Assembly (NCBI GenBank): GCA_024103275.1 | Contig: JAGFIV010000116.1 | Span: 1-53,018, forward strand | Length of the DNA: 53,018 nt | Source of the DNA: Flavobacteriales bacterium | Lineage (GTDB): Bacteria > Bacteroidota > Bacteroidia > Flavobacteriales_F > PHOS-HE28 | Direction: 5' to 3' | Shown: one piece after another, positions 36,992 to 44,315 of the stretch | Layout: each line of letters starts with the position of its first letter | Numbering within the stretch: the stretch's first letter is position 1 | The notes under the pieces: generated by a model | The model's input: the letters and a program-made list of their open reading frames with translations, nothing else | What the model was told of the DNA's origin: nothing | Databases searched by the model: none | Position numbers and translations under genes: made by a program

Positions 36992-38593
36992 TCAGCGGCC
37001 AGGTTCCGGCACCCGCTCCGCCAATACGCTGAACCGCCGGTCCAAGGGATCCAGTTCGGCCAGGAGCCGATCGAAGAAGGCGGGGCCTTCCACGGTGTAC
37101 CAAGGCATGAAGTTGTCCCGGCGTTCCTGCAGCCCCCCGGCGGGAAACAGCCTGCCGTACACCATTTCCAACTGCCGGATGGGCAACTCCTGCCGCCGCT
37201 TGGCGGCGCGCACCAGCTTGTGCCCCAACTGCTCCAAGCCATGCAGCGCGCGCTTCTCAATGGCGTTCACCGCACCCTCCAAGGTGGGGTCGGCGGCGAT
37301 GGCCCGCTGGCGCAGGTCTGCGTAAAAACGCACCACCGACCGCTGCTCCCCGTCCAGGGAAGTCCCGAAGGAGGCCCCGTTCAAGGCCACCTGTTGGCGA
37401 AGGGCCTCGAGCGGCTTGAACAAGTCCTGCACCGGAAGCCCCAGCTTCTCCAGGCGCTTCCGGTCGTTCGCCCCGATGAAGGCCGCCGAGGTACGCAGCA
37501 GGAGCACAGGCATCGGCACCTGTACCGCCTGGAAGAGCCATTTGAGCTGCATCCAATAGGCCAGCTCTCCGCCGCCCCCCACGTAGGCGATATTGGGCAA
37601 TATGACCTCCTGGTACAAGGGGCGCATCAGCACGTTGGGGGAGAAATCCTCCGGCCGGTGGTCCAGTTCCGCCAGCAGTTCGTCCAGGCTGAAGGACGGT
37701 CCGCCATCGAGCACCTGGAAGCGGTTGCCGCGCAGCTCGATGCGGCCGCGGTGGCCGGGGCGCAGGTGGAACAGGTTGATGTCCCGGGCGAAGGCCTGGC
37801 TGCGCCAGTGGCCGTCCAGTTTTTCGTTGGCGTAGCGCACGCAGCGCACGGCCACCTGGTTGAGCAGCTCCTCGCGCATCACCGGCGCGAACAGGCGCTT
37901 CAGCGCGGGCTCGTCGGCATCGAGCACCAGCACACCGAAGCGGCCGAAGAGCGCATCGGCGAAAAGGCGCGTGGCCTGGGCCAGGGTATGGTCCGGGCGG
38001 TAACATCGGCGTAGCAGGGCACGCAGCTCATCGGCGTGGCTGCCGGGGCCCAATAAGTCATCCACCTGGTCCAGCACCGCACCGATGCCATCCAACGGCA
38101 AGCGCCCCACGGCACCGGCCGCCGCCCCGGGCCATTGCACCTTGGTCCCGTTGATCCACGCATGGTCGATCTCCGCACGGTCGTGGTCCTCCGTGGCCAT
38201 CCAGAATACGGGCACCACGGGCCGTTCCGCCGTGGAGAGCGCCTTCGCCACCCGCACCGCATTGAGGACCTTGAACGGCACGTAGAGCGGACCGGTGAAG
38301 AGGCAGAGCTGGTGCCCCGTGGTGATGGTGAGCGCCCGCGGATGCCGCAGCCGTCCGAGGCTTTCCCGCACCTGCGGCTGCATGTCCATCCCGGCATACT
38401 GCCGCTCCAGCGTGTCGCAAAGCACCTGGCGCGCCGCCCGGCTGAAGGTGCGGCCGGCAGCCGCCGCTTCCAGCCCGTCGCGGTCGGGTGTCCATGTGTA
38501 GAACTCGCGCAGACCGGGATCTCCCTTCAGGTAGTCCTCCACGAGCGGGCTGAACCGGTGGGTTTCCGGGTATGGAATGGCAATGCGCTGCAT
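36992..38593 (-). CDS. bshC: BshC, putative bacillithiol cysteine-adding enzyme
   Basis: 533 residues. BshC adds cysteine to GlcN-malate to give bacillithiol, the low-molecular-weight thiol of Firmicutes and many Bacteroidota. Family blocks: FSPLVEDYLKGDPGLREFY, ITTGHQLCLFTGPLYVPFK, PVFWMATEDHDRAEIDH, FSPNVLMRPLYQEVILPNIAYVGGGGELAYWMQLK, and the C-terminal coiled segment around LEQLGHKLVRAAKRRQE. Length is normal. bshA and bshB are not nearby. ATG 38593 follows a TACCTTCG box by 6 nt. It is divergent from the papain-like peptidase gene, with a tandem word repeat in between. Confidence 0.95.
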   Translation of the reverse strand: MQRIAIPYPETHRFSPLVEDYLKGDPGLREFYTWTPDRDGLEAAAAGRTFSRAARQVLCDTLERQYAGMDMQPQVRESLGRLRHPRALTITTGHQLCLFTGPLYVPFKVLNAVRVAKALSTAERPVVPVFWMATEDHDRAEIDHAWINGTKVQWPGAAAGAVGRLPLDGIGAVLDQVDDLLGPGSHADELRALLRRCYRPDHTLAQATRLFADALFGRFGVLVLDADEPALKRLFAPVMREELLNQVAVRCVRYANEKLDGHWRSQAFARDINLFHLRPGHRGRIELRGNRFQVLDGGPSFSLDELLAELDHRPEDFSPNVLMRPLYQEVILPNIAYVGGGGELAYWMQLKWLFQAVQVPMPVLLLRTSAAFIGANDRKRLEKLGLPVQDLFKPLEALRQQVALNGASFGTSLDGEQRSVVRFYADLRQRAIAADPTLEGAVNAIEKRALHGLEQLGHKLVRAAKRRQELPIRQLEMVYGRLFPAGGLQERRDNFMPWYTVEGPAFFDRLLAELDPLDRRFSVLAERVPEPGR

Positions 38594-38599
38594 GGGCAG

Positions 38600-38607
38600 C
38601 GAAGGTA
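38600..38607 (-). promoter_or_regulatory. -7 box TACCTTCG of bshC
   Basis: One mismatch to TAnnTTTG, 6 nt before ATG 38593. Confidence 0.4.
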
Positions 38608-38624
38608 CGGGGAGGGAGGAGGCG

Positions 38625-38706
38625 ATCAGAAGATCGGAAGAGTCGGAAGATCAGAAAATCAGAAGATTCGGATGATCGGAAAATCGGAAGATTGGATGAT
38701 TGGATG
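38625..38706. repeat. Degenerate 8-9 bp tandem repeat, ten units
   Basis: Ten consecutive words of consensus ATCGGAAG: for example 38625-38632 ATCAGAAG, 38633-38640 ATCGGAAG, 38675-38682 ATCGGAAA, 38691-38698 and 38699-38706 both ATTGGATG. It is purine-rich on the plus strand and lies between divergent genes. It is direct rather than inverted, so it is not a terminator. Confidence 0.8.
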
Positions 38707-38784
38707 TACGGGTCAGTTGACCAAACCGGCGGGGATGTCCGGTTCGCTTCCCACGGGCGTGCGATGGGCCCGGCGGTGGTTCTG

Positions 38785-38792
38785 TATTTTCC
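38785..38792 (+). promoter_or_regulatory. -7-like box TATTTTCC
   Basis: Two mismatches to TAnnTTTG, 20 nt before ATG 38813; weak. Confidence 0.25.
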
Positions 38793-38812
38793 GCCCCTAA
38801 ATCCCTTCGACG

Positions 38813-40393
38813 ATGCCCATACGCATGACCCCCGATGAAGGACAAGGAGGCACGCCCGGCCCCGGGCCACGGCGCCCCGGTGGCGGCGGAGGGAACGCCT
38901 TGGTGAACCTGCTTCCGCTGTTGATCAGCTTCCTCATCAAGCGTCCCAAGCTGCTGCTGGTGGCCGCGGTGCTCTTCGGCCTGTATTACTTCTTCGGGCG
39001 GGGCGGTGCGGGCGGCACGGACAGCGGCGGGCTGACCAACGTGGTGAGCCAATTGCTGACCACGCGCGGCGCGGACCTGGATCCGGCACAGTACGACAAG
39101 GCCGAGGTGTATGAGCCGCTTGCCGACAACGTGAACAACCCCTTGCCGGAGCGGGTGAGCCTGGAACAATTCGCCCCGCGCCGGCTGAACCAAGGACAGC
39201 AAGGCTCGTGCGTGGCCTGGTCCAGCGCATACGCCGCGCGCACCATCGTGCAGGCCGAGGCCACCGGCCAGGACCCGAACAGCACCGCCTTCAGTCCGAG
39301 CTTCCTGTACAACCAGATCAAATTGGGCAACGATTGCCAAGGGGCTTACATCCTGAATGCCATGCAGAACATGCAGGCGGGCGGGGTGCTGCCCCTGAGC
39401 CAGTTCGGCTACACCGACCAGAGCTGCCGGAAGCTGCCGGGCGCCGCGGACAAGGCTGCCGCCGAGCAATACCGGATCAAGGGCTTCCAGCGGTTGAGCT
39501 ACAGCGGCGACGACCAGCGCACGGACATGCTGGCGATGAAGCAGCAATTGAGCCAAGGCGCCCCGGTGGTGGTGGGCATGATGGTGGGCGGCAGCTTCAT
39601 GCAGGACATGGAGGGCAAGGAGGTGTGGATCCCCACGCAAGGCGACTTCCGCATGGCCGGCTTCGGCGGGCACGCGATGTGCGTGATCGGCTACGACGAC
39701 TACAAGGAGGGCGGGGCCTTCCAGATCATGAACAGCTGGGGACCGGAATGGGGCAAGAACGGTGTGGCCTGGGTGCCCTACAAGTACTTCGATTATTTCG
39801 CCAAGGAGGCTTATGCCATGTACCCCTTGGGCAAGGGCGTGGACGTGAAGCCCACGGAATTCGACATCCGCTTCGGCCTGGCGCAGGTGGACGCGAAAGG
39901 CCAGGCCACCGGGCAGCACATCGCCTTGCGGCATGAGGGGGGCCGCGTATTCCGCACCAACACGCCCATCCACAAGGGCGACCGGTTCAAGATCGAAGTG
40001 ACCAACAACGCGGAGTGCTACACCTACGTGTTCGGCCAAGAGACCGACGGCAGCACCTACGTGCTCTTCCCCTATACGCCCAAGCATTCGCCATACTGCG
40101 GCATCACCGGCACACGGGTGTTTCCCAAGGACCAGAGCCTGACCGCGGATGAGATCGGGACACAGGACGTGATGGCGATCCTGGTGGCCAACCAGCCGTT
40201 GGACTACCCGAAGATCAACGCGGCCATGAAGGCCAGCACCGCCCAAGGGCTGGATGCCAAGCTGGCCGCCGTGCTGGGCGATGAGCTGACCCCTGCTGGC
40301 GATCCGGCCTATTCGGAAGGCGAGACCTTCGGTGCCAAGGCACCTGCCACAACGAATGCCTTGGCCATCGTGCTGCAGATCGACAAGCAATAG
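38813..40393 (+). CDS. Membrane-anchored C1 (papain-like) peptidase with DUF4384 domain
   Basis: 526 residues. After a Gly/Pro-rich N-terminus, residues ~28-62 hold a hydrophobic anchor (LVNLLPLLISFLIKRPKLLL, AAVLFGLYYFFG), so the rest is predicted to face the periplasm. The C1 triad is intact: Cys133 (GQQGSCVAWSSAY), His287 (FGGHAMCVIGYDD) and Asn307 (IMNSWGPEWGKNG). Residues ~375-470 fit DUF4384 (DRFKIEVTNNAECYTYVFGQE, YVLFPYTPKHSPY), a domain known from other exported proteins. Role: probably processing of exported proteins or defence; the substrate is unknown. The downstream rimO converges with 2 nt between the stops. Confidence 0.88.
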   Translation: MPIRMTPDEGQGGTPGPGPRRPGGGGGNALVNLLPLLISFLIKRPKLLLVAAVLFGLYYFFGRGGAGGTDSGGLTNVVSQLLTTRGADLDPAQYDKAEVYEPLADNVNNPLPERVSLEQFAPRRLNQGQQGSCVAWSSAYAARTIVQAEATGQDPNSTAFSPSFLYNQIKLGNDCQGAYILNAMQNMQAGGVLPLSQFGYTDQSCRKLPGAADKAAAEQYRIKGFQRLSYSGDDQRTDMLAMKQQLSQGAPVVVGMMVGGSFMQDMEGKEVWIPTQGDFRMAGFGGHAMCVIGYDDYKEGGAFQIMNSWGPEWGKNGVAWVPYKYFDYFAKEAYAMYPLGKGVDVKPTEFDIRFGLAQVDAKGQATGQHIALRHEGGRVFRTNTPIHKGDRFKIEVTNNAECYTYVFGQETDGSTYVLFPYTPKHSPYCGITGTRVFPKDQSLTADEIGTQDVMAILVANQPLDYPKINAAMKASTAQGLDAKLAAVLGDELTPAGDPAYSEGETFGAKAPATTNALAIVLQIDKQ

Positions 40394-40395
40394 GG

Positions 40396-41751
40396 TTACA
40401 CCGGCACGGCCTCCAACTCGTGCTCGCGGGCGGCGGTGATGCGCACCTCGGCGAAATCGCCGATGCGCAAATAGGGCCTCACCCCTTGCCCCACTCCGGT
40501 GGAGAGGGGGGCATTCCCCGCTGGCTTGACCGGAATGAGCACGTCGTTGTCCACCTCGGGTGAATCGTGCTCGGTGCGGGCGTAGTAGAAGCCACCCTCG
40601 GCCTTGTCCACCAGCACCTTGAAGACCTTGCCCACCTTTTGCTGGTTGAGGTCGAAGCTGATGCCGCCCTGCAGTTCCATGATCTCCGCGGCGCGCTGCT
40701 GCTTCACCTCCCCGGGCACGTCGTCGGCCATGGTGAATGCGTGCGTATCCTCCTCGTGGCTGTAGGTGAAGCAGCCCAGGCGGTCGAAGCGCATGCGCTC
40801 GATCCAGCGCAGGCTGTCCTCGTGGTCTTCCTCAGTCTCGCCGGGAAAGCCCGCGATGAGCGTGGTGCGGATGGCGATGCCGGGCACCTTTTCGCGGATG
40901 GCATGCACCAGGGCCTCGGTCTTTTCCTGGGTGATGCCGCGCCGCATACGCTTGAGCATGTTGGTGCTGCCGTGCTGCAGCGGCATGTCCAGGTACTTGC
41001 AGATGTTGGGCCGCTCGCGCATCACGTCGAGGACCTCCATGGGAAAGCCGCTGGGGAAGGCGTAGTGCAGGCGGATCCAGTCGATGCCCTCCACGTCGCT
41101 GAGGCGGGCCAGCAGCTCGTGCAGGTTGCGCTTGCCGTAGAGGTCCAGCCCGTAGAAGGTGAGGTCCTGGGCGATGAGGATGAGCTCCTTGGTGCCCTGC
41201 GCGGCGAGGCCCCTGGCCTGGGCCACGAGCTGCTCCATGGGCACGCTGACGTGGCCGCCGCGCATCAGCGGGATGGCGCAGAAGGAGCACTTGCGGTCGC
41301 AACCCTCGCTCACCTTGAAGTAGGCGAAGTGCGCCGGCGTGGTGAGCAGCCGCTCCCCCACCAGCTCGTGCTTGTAGTCGGCCTTCAGGGTCTTCAGCAG
41401 ACGCGGCAGGTCGCGGGTGCCGAACCAGGCGTCCACCTGCGGGATGCCGTCCTTGAGCTCGGGCGCGTAGCGCTGGCTGAGGCAGCCGGTGACGTACACC
41501 TTCTCCACCAGGCCCTGCTCCTTGGCCTTGGCGTAGGCCAGGATCATGTCGATGCTTTCCTGCTTGGCGTTGTCGATGAAGCCGCAGGTATTGATCACCA
41601 CCACGTTGTGGTCGCCGTCCTTGGCCTCGTGGTCCACGGCGATGTCGTTGGCCTTCAGCTGGGCCATGAGCACCTCGCTGTCCACCACGTTCTTGGAACA
41701 GCCGAGGGTGATCACGTTCACCTTGGTGGGCCTGAGTGTCTTGGCTTTCAT
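40396..41751 (-). CDS. rimO: Ribosomal protein S12 methylthiotransferase RimO
   Basis: 451 residues. It adds a methylthio group to the conserved Asp of ribosomal protein S12 with two 4Fe-4S clusters. MTTase N-domain: ITLGCSKNVVDSE, NTCGFIDNAKQES, VTGCLSQRY (three Cys). Radical-SAM motif CDRKCSFCAIP; then LQHGSTNMLKRMRRG and a TRAM domain. Oddity: between VLIPVK and YLRIGDF there are about 15-18 extra residues (~409-426, PAGNAPLSTGVGQGVRP) encoded by a palindromic GC-rich segment that looks like an in-frame repeat insertion; family members have only a few residues there. It lies downstream of ftsY on the same strand, 60 bp apart. Confidence 0.96.
   Translation of the reverse strand: MKAKTLRPTKVNVITLGCSKNVVDSEVLMAQLKANDIAVDHEAKDGDHNVVVINTCGFIDNAKQESIDMILAYAKAKEQGLVEKVYVTGCLSQRYAPELKDGIPQVDAWFGTRDLPRLLKTLKADYKHELVGERLLTTPAHFAYFKVSEGCDRKCSFCAIPLMRGGHVSVPMEQLVAQARGLAAQGTKELILIAQDLTFYGLDLYGKRNLHELLARLSDVEGIDWIRLHYAFPSGFPMEVLDVMRERPNICKYLDMPLQHGSTNMLKRMRRGITQEKTEALVHAIREKVPGIAIRTTLIAGFPGETEEDHEDSLRWIERMRFDRLGCFTYSHEEDTHAFTMADDVPGEVKQQRAAEIMELQGGISFDLNQQKVGKVFKVLVDKAEGGFYYARTEHDSPEVDNDVLIPVKPAGNAPLSTGVGQGVRPYLRIGDFAEVRITAAREHELEAVPV
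40476..40527. repeat. Palindromic element inserted in-frame in rimO
   Basis: Plus strand CCCC-A-CTCC-GGT-GGAG-A-GGGG forms a stem with one A-A mismatch, flanked by CCTCACCCCTTG and GGCATTCCCCGC. Such CCTCACCCC...GGAGAGGGG palindromes are widespread intergenic repeats in bacteria (general recollection). Here it encodes extra residues in the RimO TRAM domain without breaking the frame. Confidence 0.5.
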
Positions 41752-41764
41752 CCGATGGAGCGGG

Positions 41765-41772
41765 CTAAGGTA
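41765..41772 (-). promoter_or_regulatory. -7-like box TACCTTAG
   Basis: Two mismatches to TAnnTTTG, 13 nt before the rimO ATG at 41751. Weak; rimO may also be read from ftsY. Confidence 0.25.
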
Positions 41773-41810
41773 GGCTGCCCGGGCAAGGATGCCTGCCGCC
41801 CGGTTTGCGT

Positions 41811-42764
41811 TCAGGCTGCCCCGAACAGGCTTTCCACGAACGCCTGCTTGTGGAACACCTGCAGGTGATCGATGCCCTCGCCCACGCCGAGGTACTTGAT
41901 GGGCACCTGGAATTGGTCGCTGATACCGATGGCCACGCCGCCCTTGGCGGTGCCGTCCAGCTTGGTGAGCACCAGCCCGGTGACCTGCGTGGCCTTGGTG
42001 AACTCACGGGCTTGTTCGATGGCGTTCTGGCCGGTGCTGGCATCAAGCACAAGCAGCACCTCGTGCGGGGCATCCGGGATCACCTTGCGCATCACCTGCT
42101 TCACCTTGGTGAGCTCGTTCATCAGGTTCACCTTGTTGTGCAGGCGGCCCGCGGTGTCGATGATCACCACATCGATGGCCTTGGCCTTGGCGCTCTCCAC
42201 CGTGTCGTAAGCCACGGCAGCGGGGTCGGCGCCCATGCCTTGCTGTACCAGGGGCACCCCCACCCTTTCGCCCCAGATCTTCAACTGGTCCACGGCCGCC
42301 GCGCGGAAGGTGTCCGCCGCGCCCAGCACCACGCTGTTGCCGGCCTGCTTATAGGCGTGTGCGAGCTTGCCGATGGTGGTGGTCTTGCCCACGCCGTTGA
42401 CGCCCACCACCATGATGACGTGCGGTTTGGCCCCGGCCTCCTTGAACGGTTCCCCGGCGTGGTCGGCATCGCGCATCAGGGCGGCGATCTCCGCCCGCAG
42501 GATGCCGTTGAGCTCGGCGGTGCCCATATACCCGTCGCGCTTCACGCGGGCTTGGATGCGGCCGATGATCTTGAGCGTGGTGGCCACGCCCACGTCGCTG
42601 GTCACCAAGGTCTCCTCCAAGGCATCCAACACGTCGTCGTCCACCGTGTTCTTGCCGGCCACGGCGCGGGCCAGCTTGCCGAAGAAGGACGTGCGCGACC
42701 GGTCGAGCCCCTGCTCGAGCTGCTGTTTCTTCTCCTTGCCCCCGAACAATCCGAAAAGTGCCAT
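41811..42764 (-). CDS. ftsY: Signal recognition particle receptor FtsY
   Basis: 317 residues, the short form lacking an acidic A domain. GTPase that docks SRP-ribosome complexes at SecYEG. Helical N domain ~1-85 (LARAVAGKNTVDDDVLDALEETL), then G motifs GVNGVGKTTTIGKLA, GAADTFRAAAVDQL, VIIDTAGRLHN, TKLDGTAKGG and the closing loop GVGEGIDHLQVF. ATG 42764 is used; an in-frame TTG 9 nt earlier is unlikely. It lies 66 bp downstream of the DUF4295 gene, with a strong hairpin 14 nt before the ATG, and upstream of rimO, the usual Bacteroidota order rpmG-DUF4295-ftsY-rimO. Confidence 0.97.
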   Translation of the reverse strand: MALFGLFGGKEKKQQLEQGLDRSRTSFFGKLARAVAGKNTVDDDVLDALEETLVTSDVGVATTLKIIGRIQARVKRDGYMGTAELNGILRAEIAALMRDADHAGEPFKEAGAKPHVIMVVGVNGVGKTTTIGKLAHAYKQAGNSVVLGAADTFRAAAVDQLKIWGERVGVPLVQQGMGADPAAVAYDTVESAKAKAIDVVIIDTAGRLHNKVNLMNELTKVKQVMRKVIPDAPHEVLLVLDASTGQNAIEQAREFTKATQVTGLVLTKLDGTAKGGVAIGISDQFQVPIKYLGVGEGIDHLQVFHKQAFVESLFGAA

Positions 42765-42777
42765 GTCTTTCAACAGA

Positions 42778-42807
42778 AAAGGCCCCCGCCATCAGGTGGA
42801 AGCCTTT
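42778..42807 (-). terminator. Intrinsic terminator/attenuator between DUF4295 gene and ftsY
   Basis: On the minus strand AAAGGCTTCCACC pairs with GGCGGGGGCCTTT around a TGAT loop (13 bp including two G-U pairs and one A-C mismatch), then TTTTCTGTT. It ends 14 nt before the ftsY ATG, so it would stop rpmG-DUF4295 transcripts and let only read-through reach ftsY. Confidence 0.6.
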
Positions 42808-42830
42808 CCTTGGGATCTTTGGTCAACCGT

Positions 42831-42989
42831 TCACTTCTTCGCGGCCAGGGCCTTGTCCACCTCATCGGCGGGCATCACCTGCTCGGCAAATTGGTAACCC
42901 CCCGTCTGGTTGTTCTTCACCATGCGGATCACCTTGACGAACACCTTGGCGTCCGCCTTCTTCATGGATGCAACGCTCTTCTTTGCCAT
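42831..42989 (-). CDS. DUF4295 family small protein
   Basis: 52 residues translated from ATG 42989: MAKKSVASMKKADAKVFVKV, then RMVKNNQTGGYQFAEQVM and PADEVDKALAAKK. This is the short basic DUF4295 family found next to rpmG in Bacteroidota; a ribosome-associated role is suspected only from that linkage. It starts 3 nt after the rpmG stop. It is too short for most gene callers. Confidence 0.88.
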   Translation of the reverse strand: MAKKSVASMKKADAKVFVKVIRMVKNNQTGGYQFAEQVMPADEVDKALAAKK

Positions 42990-42992
42990 CTT

Positions 42993-43175
42993 TTACTTGA
43001 TTTCCTTGTGAACGGTCATCTTGCGCATGATGGGGTTGTATTTCTTCAACTCCAGGCGCTCGGTGGTGTTCTTCCGGTTCTTGGTGGTGATGTAGCGTGA
43101 GGTGCCCGGCAGGCCCGAGTTCTTATGCTCGGTGCACTCCAGGATCACTTGCACGCGGTTTCCTTTCTTGGCCAT
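42993..43175 (-). CDS. rpmG: 50S ribosomal protein L33
   Basis: 60 residues ([20 protein letters not shown]...). It shows the L33 pattern of one Cys followed by [29 protein letters not shown] and the ending [10 protein letters not shown]. It lacks the paired zinc cysteines of C+ L33, so it is the C- type. ATG 43175 was chosen because conserved sequence begins there; the frame runs to 43241. A TACTTTCG box is 19 nt upstream. rpmB (L28), often adjacent in this phylum, is not here. Confidence 0.95.
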   Translation of the reverse strand: MAKKGNRVQVILECTEHKNSGLPGTSRYITTKNRKNTTERLELKKYNPIMRKMTVHKEIK

Positions 43176-43194
43176 CGCTTGTTGGAATGGGGCG

Positions 43195-43202
43195 CGAAAG
43201 TA
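43195..43202 (-). promoter_or_regulatory. -7 box TACTTTCG of rpmG operon
   Basis: One mismatch to TAnnTTTG, 19 nt before ATG 43175. Confidence 0.4.
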
Positions 43203-43237
43203 ATACGGATCGGCCTGCTGGCCAAATCGCCGGCCCA

Positions 43238-44179
43238 TCAAGGGTTCACCGGCAACACGCGGGGGCTGCGCACGGGGCGCAGGTGGGCCGAGGCAGCGGC
43301 GGCGACCTTCGCACGGAGCAGGTCCAGGAGTTTACCCTTGATGGAATGGCGCCAGGTGACCATGGCGATCTCGCGTACGGGTACCGGGGCCTTGAATTCC
43401 CTTAGCCGGCGGCGTTGGGCCTTTGTCATGCCCACCGTGGCCAGTTCCGGCACGATGGTGAGCCCGCCCTGTGCGTCCACCATGCGCATCAGCGCCTCAA
43501 TGCTGCCGGAAACGTAGGAGAACCGGGCCCCGTCGCCTCCCTGCTGGCGCAGTTCGCACAGGTCCATCACCTGGGAGCGCAGGCAATGCCCTTCCTCCAG
43601 CAGCCACAGGCGGTCGGGGCGGATATCACCGGGCAGCACGTACCGCTTGCGGCCGATCTCCTCGCCGGGTGACACGTACAGCAGGAAGCGCTCATTGAAC
43701 AGGGGCTCTTCCCGGAGGCCGGGGACGGCCAACGGGGTGGCCAGCACGCCTACGTCCAACTGCCCATGCTCCAATTGGCCGATGATGGTCTCGGTGGTCA
43801 ATTCCTCCACCGTGATGTTCAGGGCGGGATGCTTTTCCAGCAGATCACCCAGGAAGAGGGGCAGCAGGTACGGCGCCAACGTGGGGATCATGCCGATGCG
43901 CAGCTCGCCGGCCTCCTCTTCCCGCGCACTTTCCGCCATGGAACGCAGCACCTGCACCTCCTTCAAAACCGAACGGGCCTGCTCCACCAGCAACTCTCCT
44001 TCGGGCGTGGGCACAACCGGCACCTTGCTGCGGTCGAACAGCACAACGCCCAGCTCCTCCTCCAACTTTTTCACCATGCTGCTCAGGGTGGGCTGGGTGA
44101 CGAAACACGCCTCGGCCGCCCGTGCAAAATGCCGGTGGGTATCGATGGCCACGATGTACTGCAGCTGCTGGATGGTCAT
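43238..44179 (-). CDS. oxyR: Hydrogen peroxide-sensing LysR-type activator OxyR
   Basis: 313 residues. N-terminal winged HTH (~1-60: [40 protein letters not shown] is the LysR signature, split here by residue 30). The C-terminal sensor has [16 protein letters not shown] with Cys199 and Cys208 at the same positions as the redox pair of E. coli OxyR. On oxidation they form a disulfide that switches the activator. It is divergent from ahpC across 136 bp that contain an OxyR operator and two promoters. ATG 44179 is 6 nt from a perfect TAGATTTG box; the TTG at 44188 overlaps that box and is unlikely to be used. Confidence 0.95.
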   Translation of the reverse strand: MTIQQLQYIVAIDTHRHFARAAEACFVTQPTLSSMVKKLEEELGVVLFDRSKVPVVPTPEGELLVEQARSVLKEVQVLRSMAESAREEEAGELRIGMIPTLAPYLLPLFLGDLLEKHPALNITVEELTTETIIGQLEHGQLDVGVLATPLAVPGLREEPLFNERFLLYVSPGEEIGRKRYVLPGDIRPDRLWLLEEGHCLRSQVMDLCELRQQGGDGARFSYVSGSIEALMRMVDAQGGLTIVPELATVGMTKAQRRRLREFKAPVPVREIAMVTWRHSIKGKLLDLLRAKVAAAASAHLRPVRSPRVLPVNP

Positions 44180-44185
44180 GGTGCG

Positions 44186-44193
44186 CAAATCTA
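44186..44193 (-). promoter_or_regulatory. -7 box TAGATTTG of oxyR
   Basis: Perfect TAnnTTTG, 6 nt before the oxyR ATG. It abuts the OxyR operator by 3 nt, which suggests autorepression. Confidence 0.55.
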
Positions 44194-44196
44194 CTT

Positions 44197-44232
44197 ATAG
44201 ATATCACCTATTACATTATAGATATATTCAGT
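44197..44232. promoter_or_regulatory. OxyR operator
   Basis: Consensus is ATAG-N7-CTAT-N7-ATAG-N7-CTAT. Here ATAG (44197-44200), ATATCAC, CTAT (44208-44211) matches the first half including the internal t and a positions; then ATAG (44218-44221) and a degenerate final quarter CAGT (44229-44232). The gap between halves is 6 rather than 7 nt. It sits between the oxyR and ahpC promoters in the only AT-rich stretch nearby. Confidence 0.65.
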
Positions 44233-44263
44233 TTGATTTATAAGCATGGATCCCGGACCTTTG
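44232..44263 (+). promoter_or_regulatory. ahpC promoter: -33 TTTG and -7 GACCTTTG
   Basis: TTTG at 44232-44235 and GACCTTTG (one mismatch to TAnnTTTG) at 44256-44263, with 20 nt between them, fits Bacteroidota -33/-7 spacing. The operator lies directly upstream of -33, the position for activation. It gives a leader of about 45 nt to ATG 44316. Confidence 0.5.
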
Positions 44264-44315
44264 CCGCACGATCAACCCGGGTCCACCACGGACCCCTGAA
44301 AAACACAACCCAAGC

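Noticed and set aside
38631..38642. AGATCGGAAGAG, identical to the first 12 bases of a common Illumina adapter
   Set aside because: The following bases (TCGGAAG) do not continue the adapter, and the word belongs to the surrounding ATCGGAAG tandem repeat.
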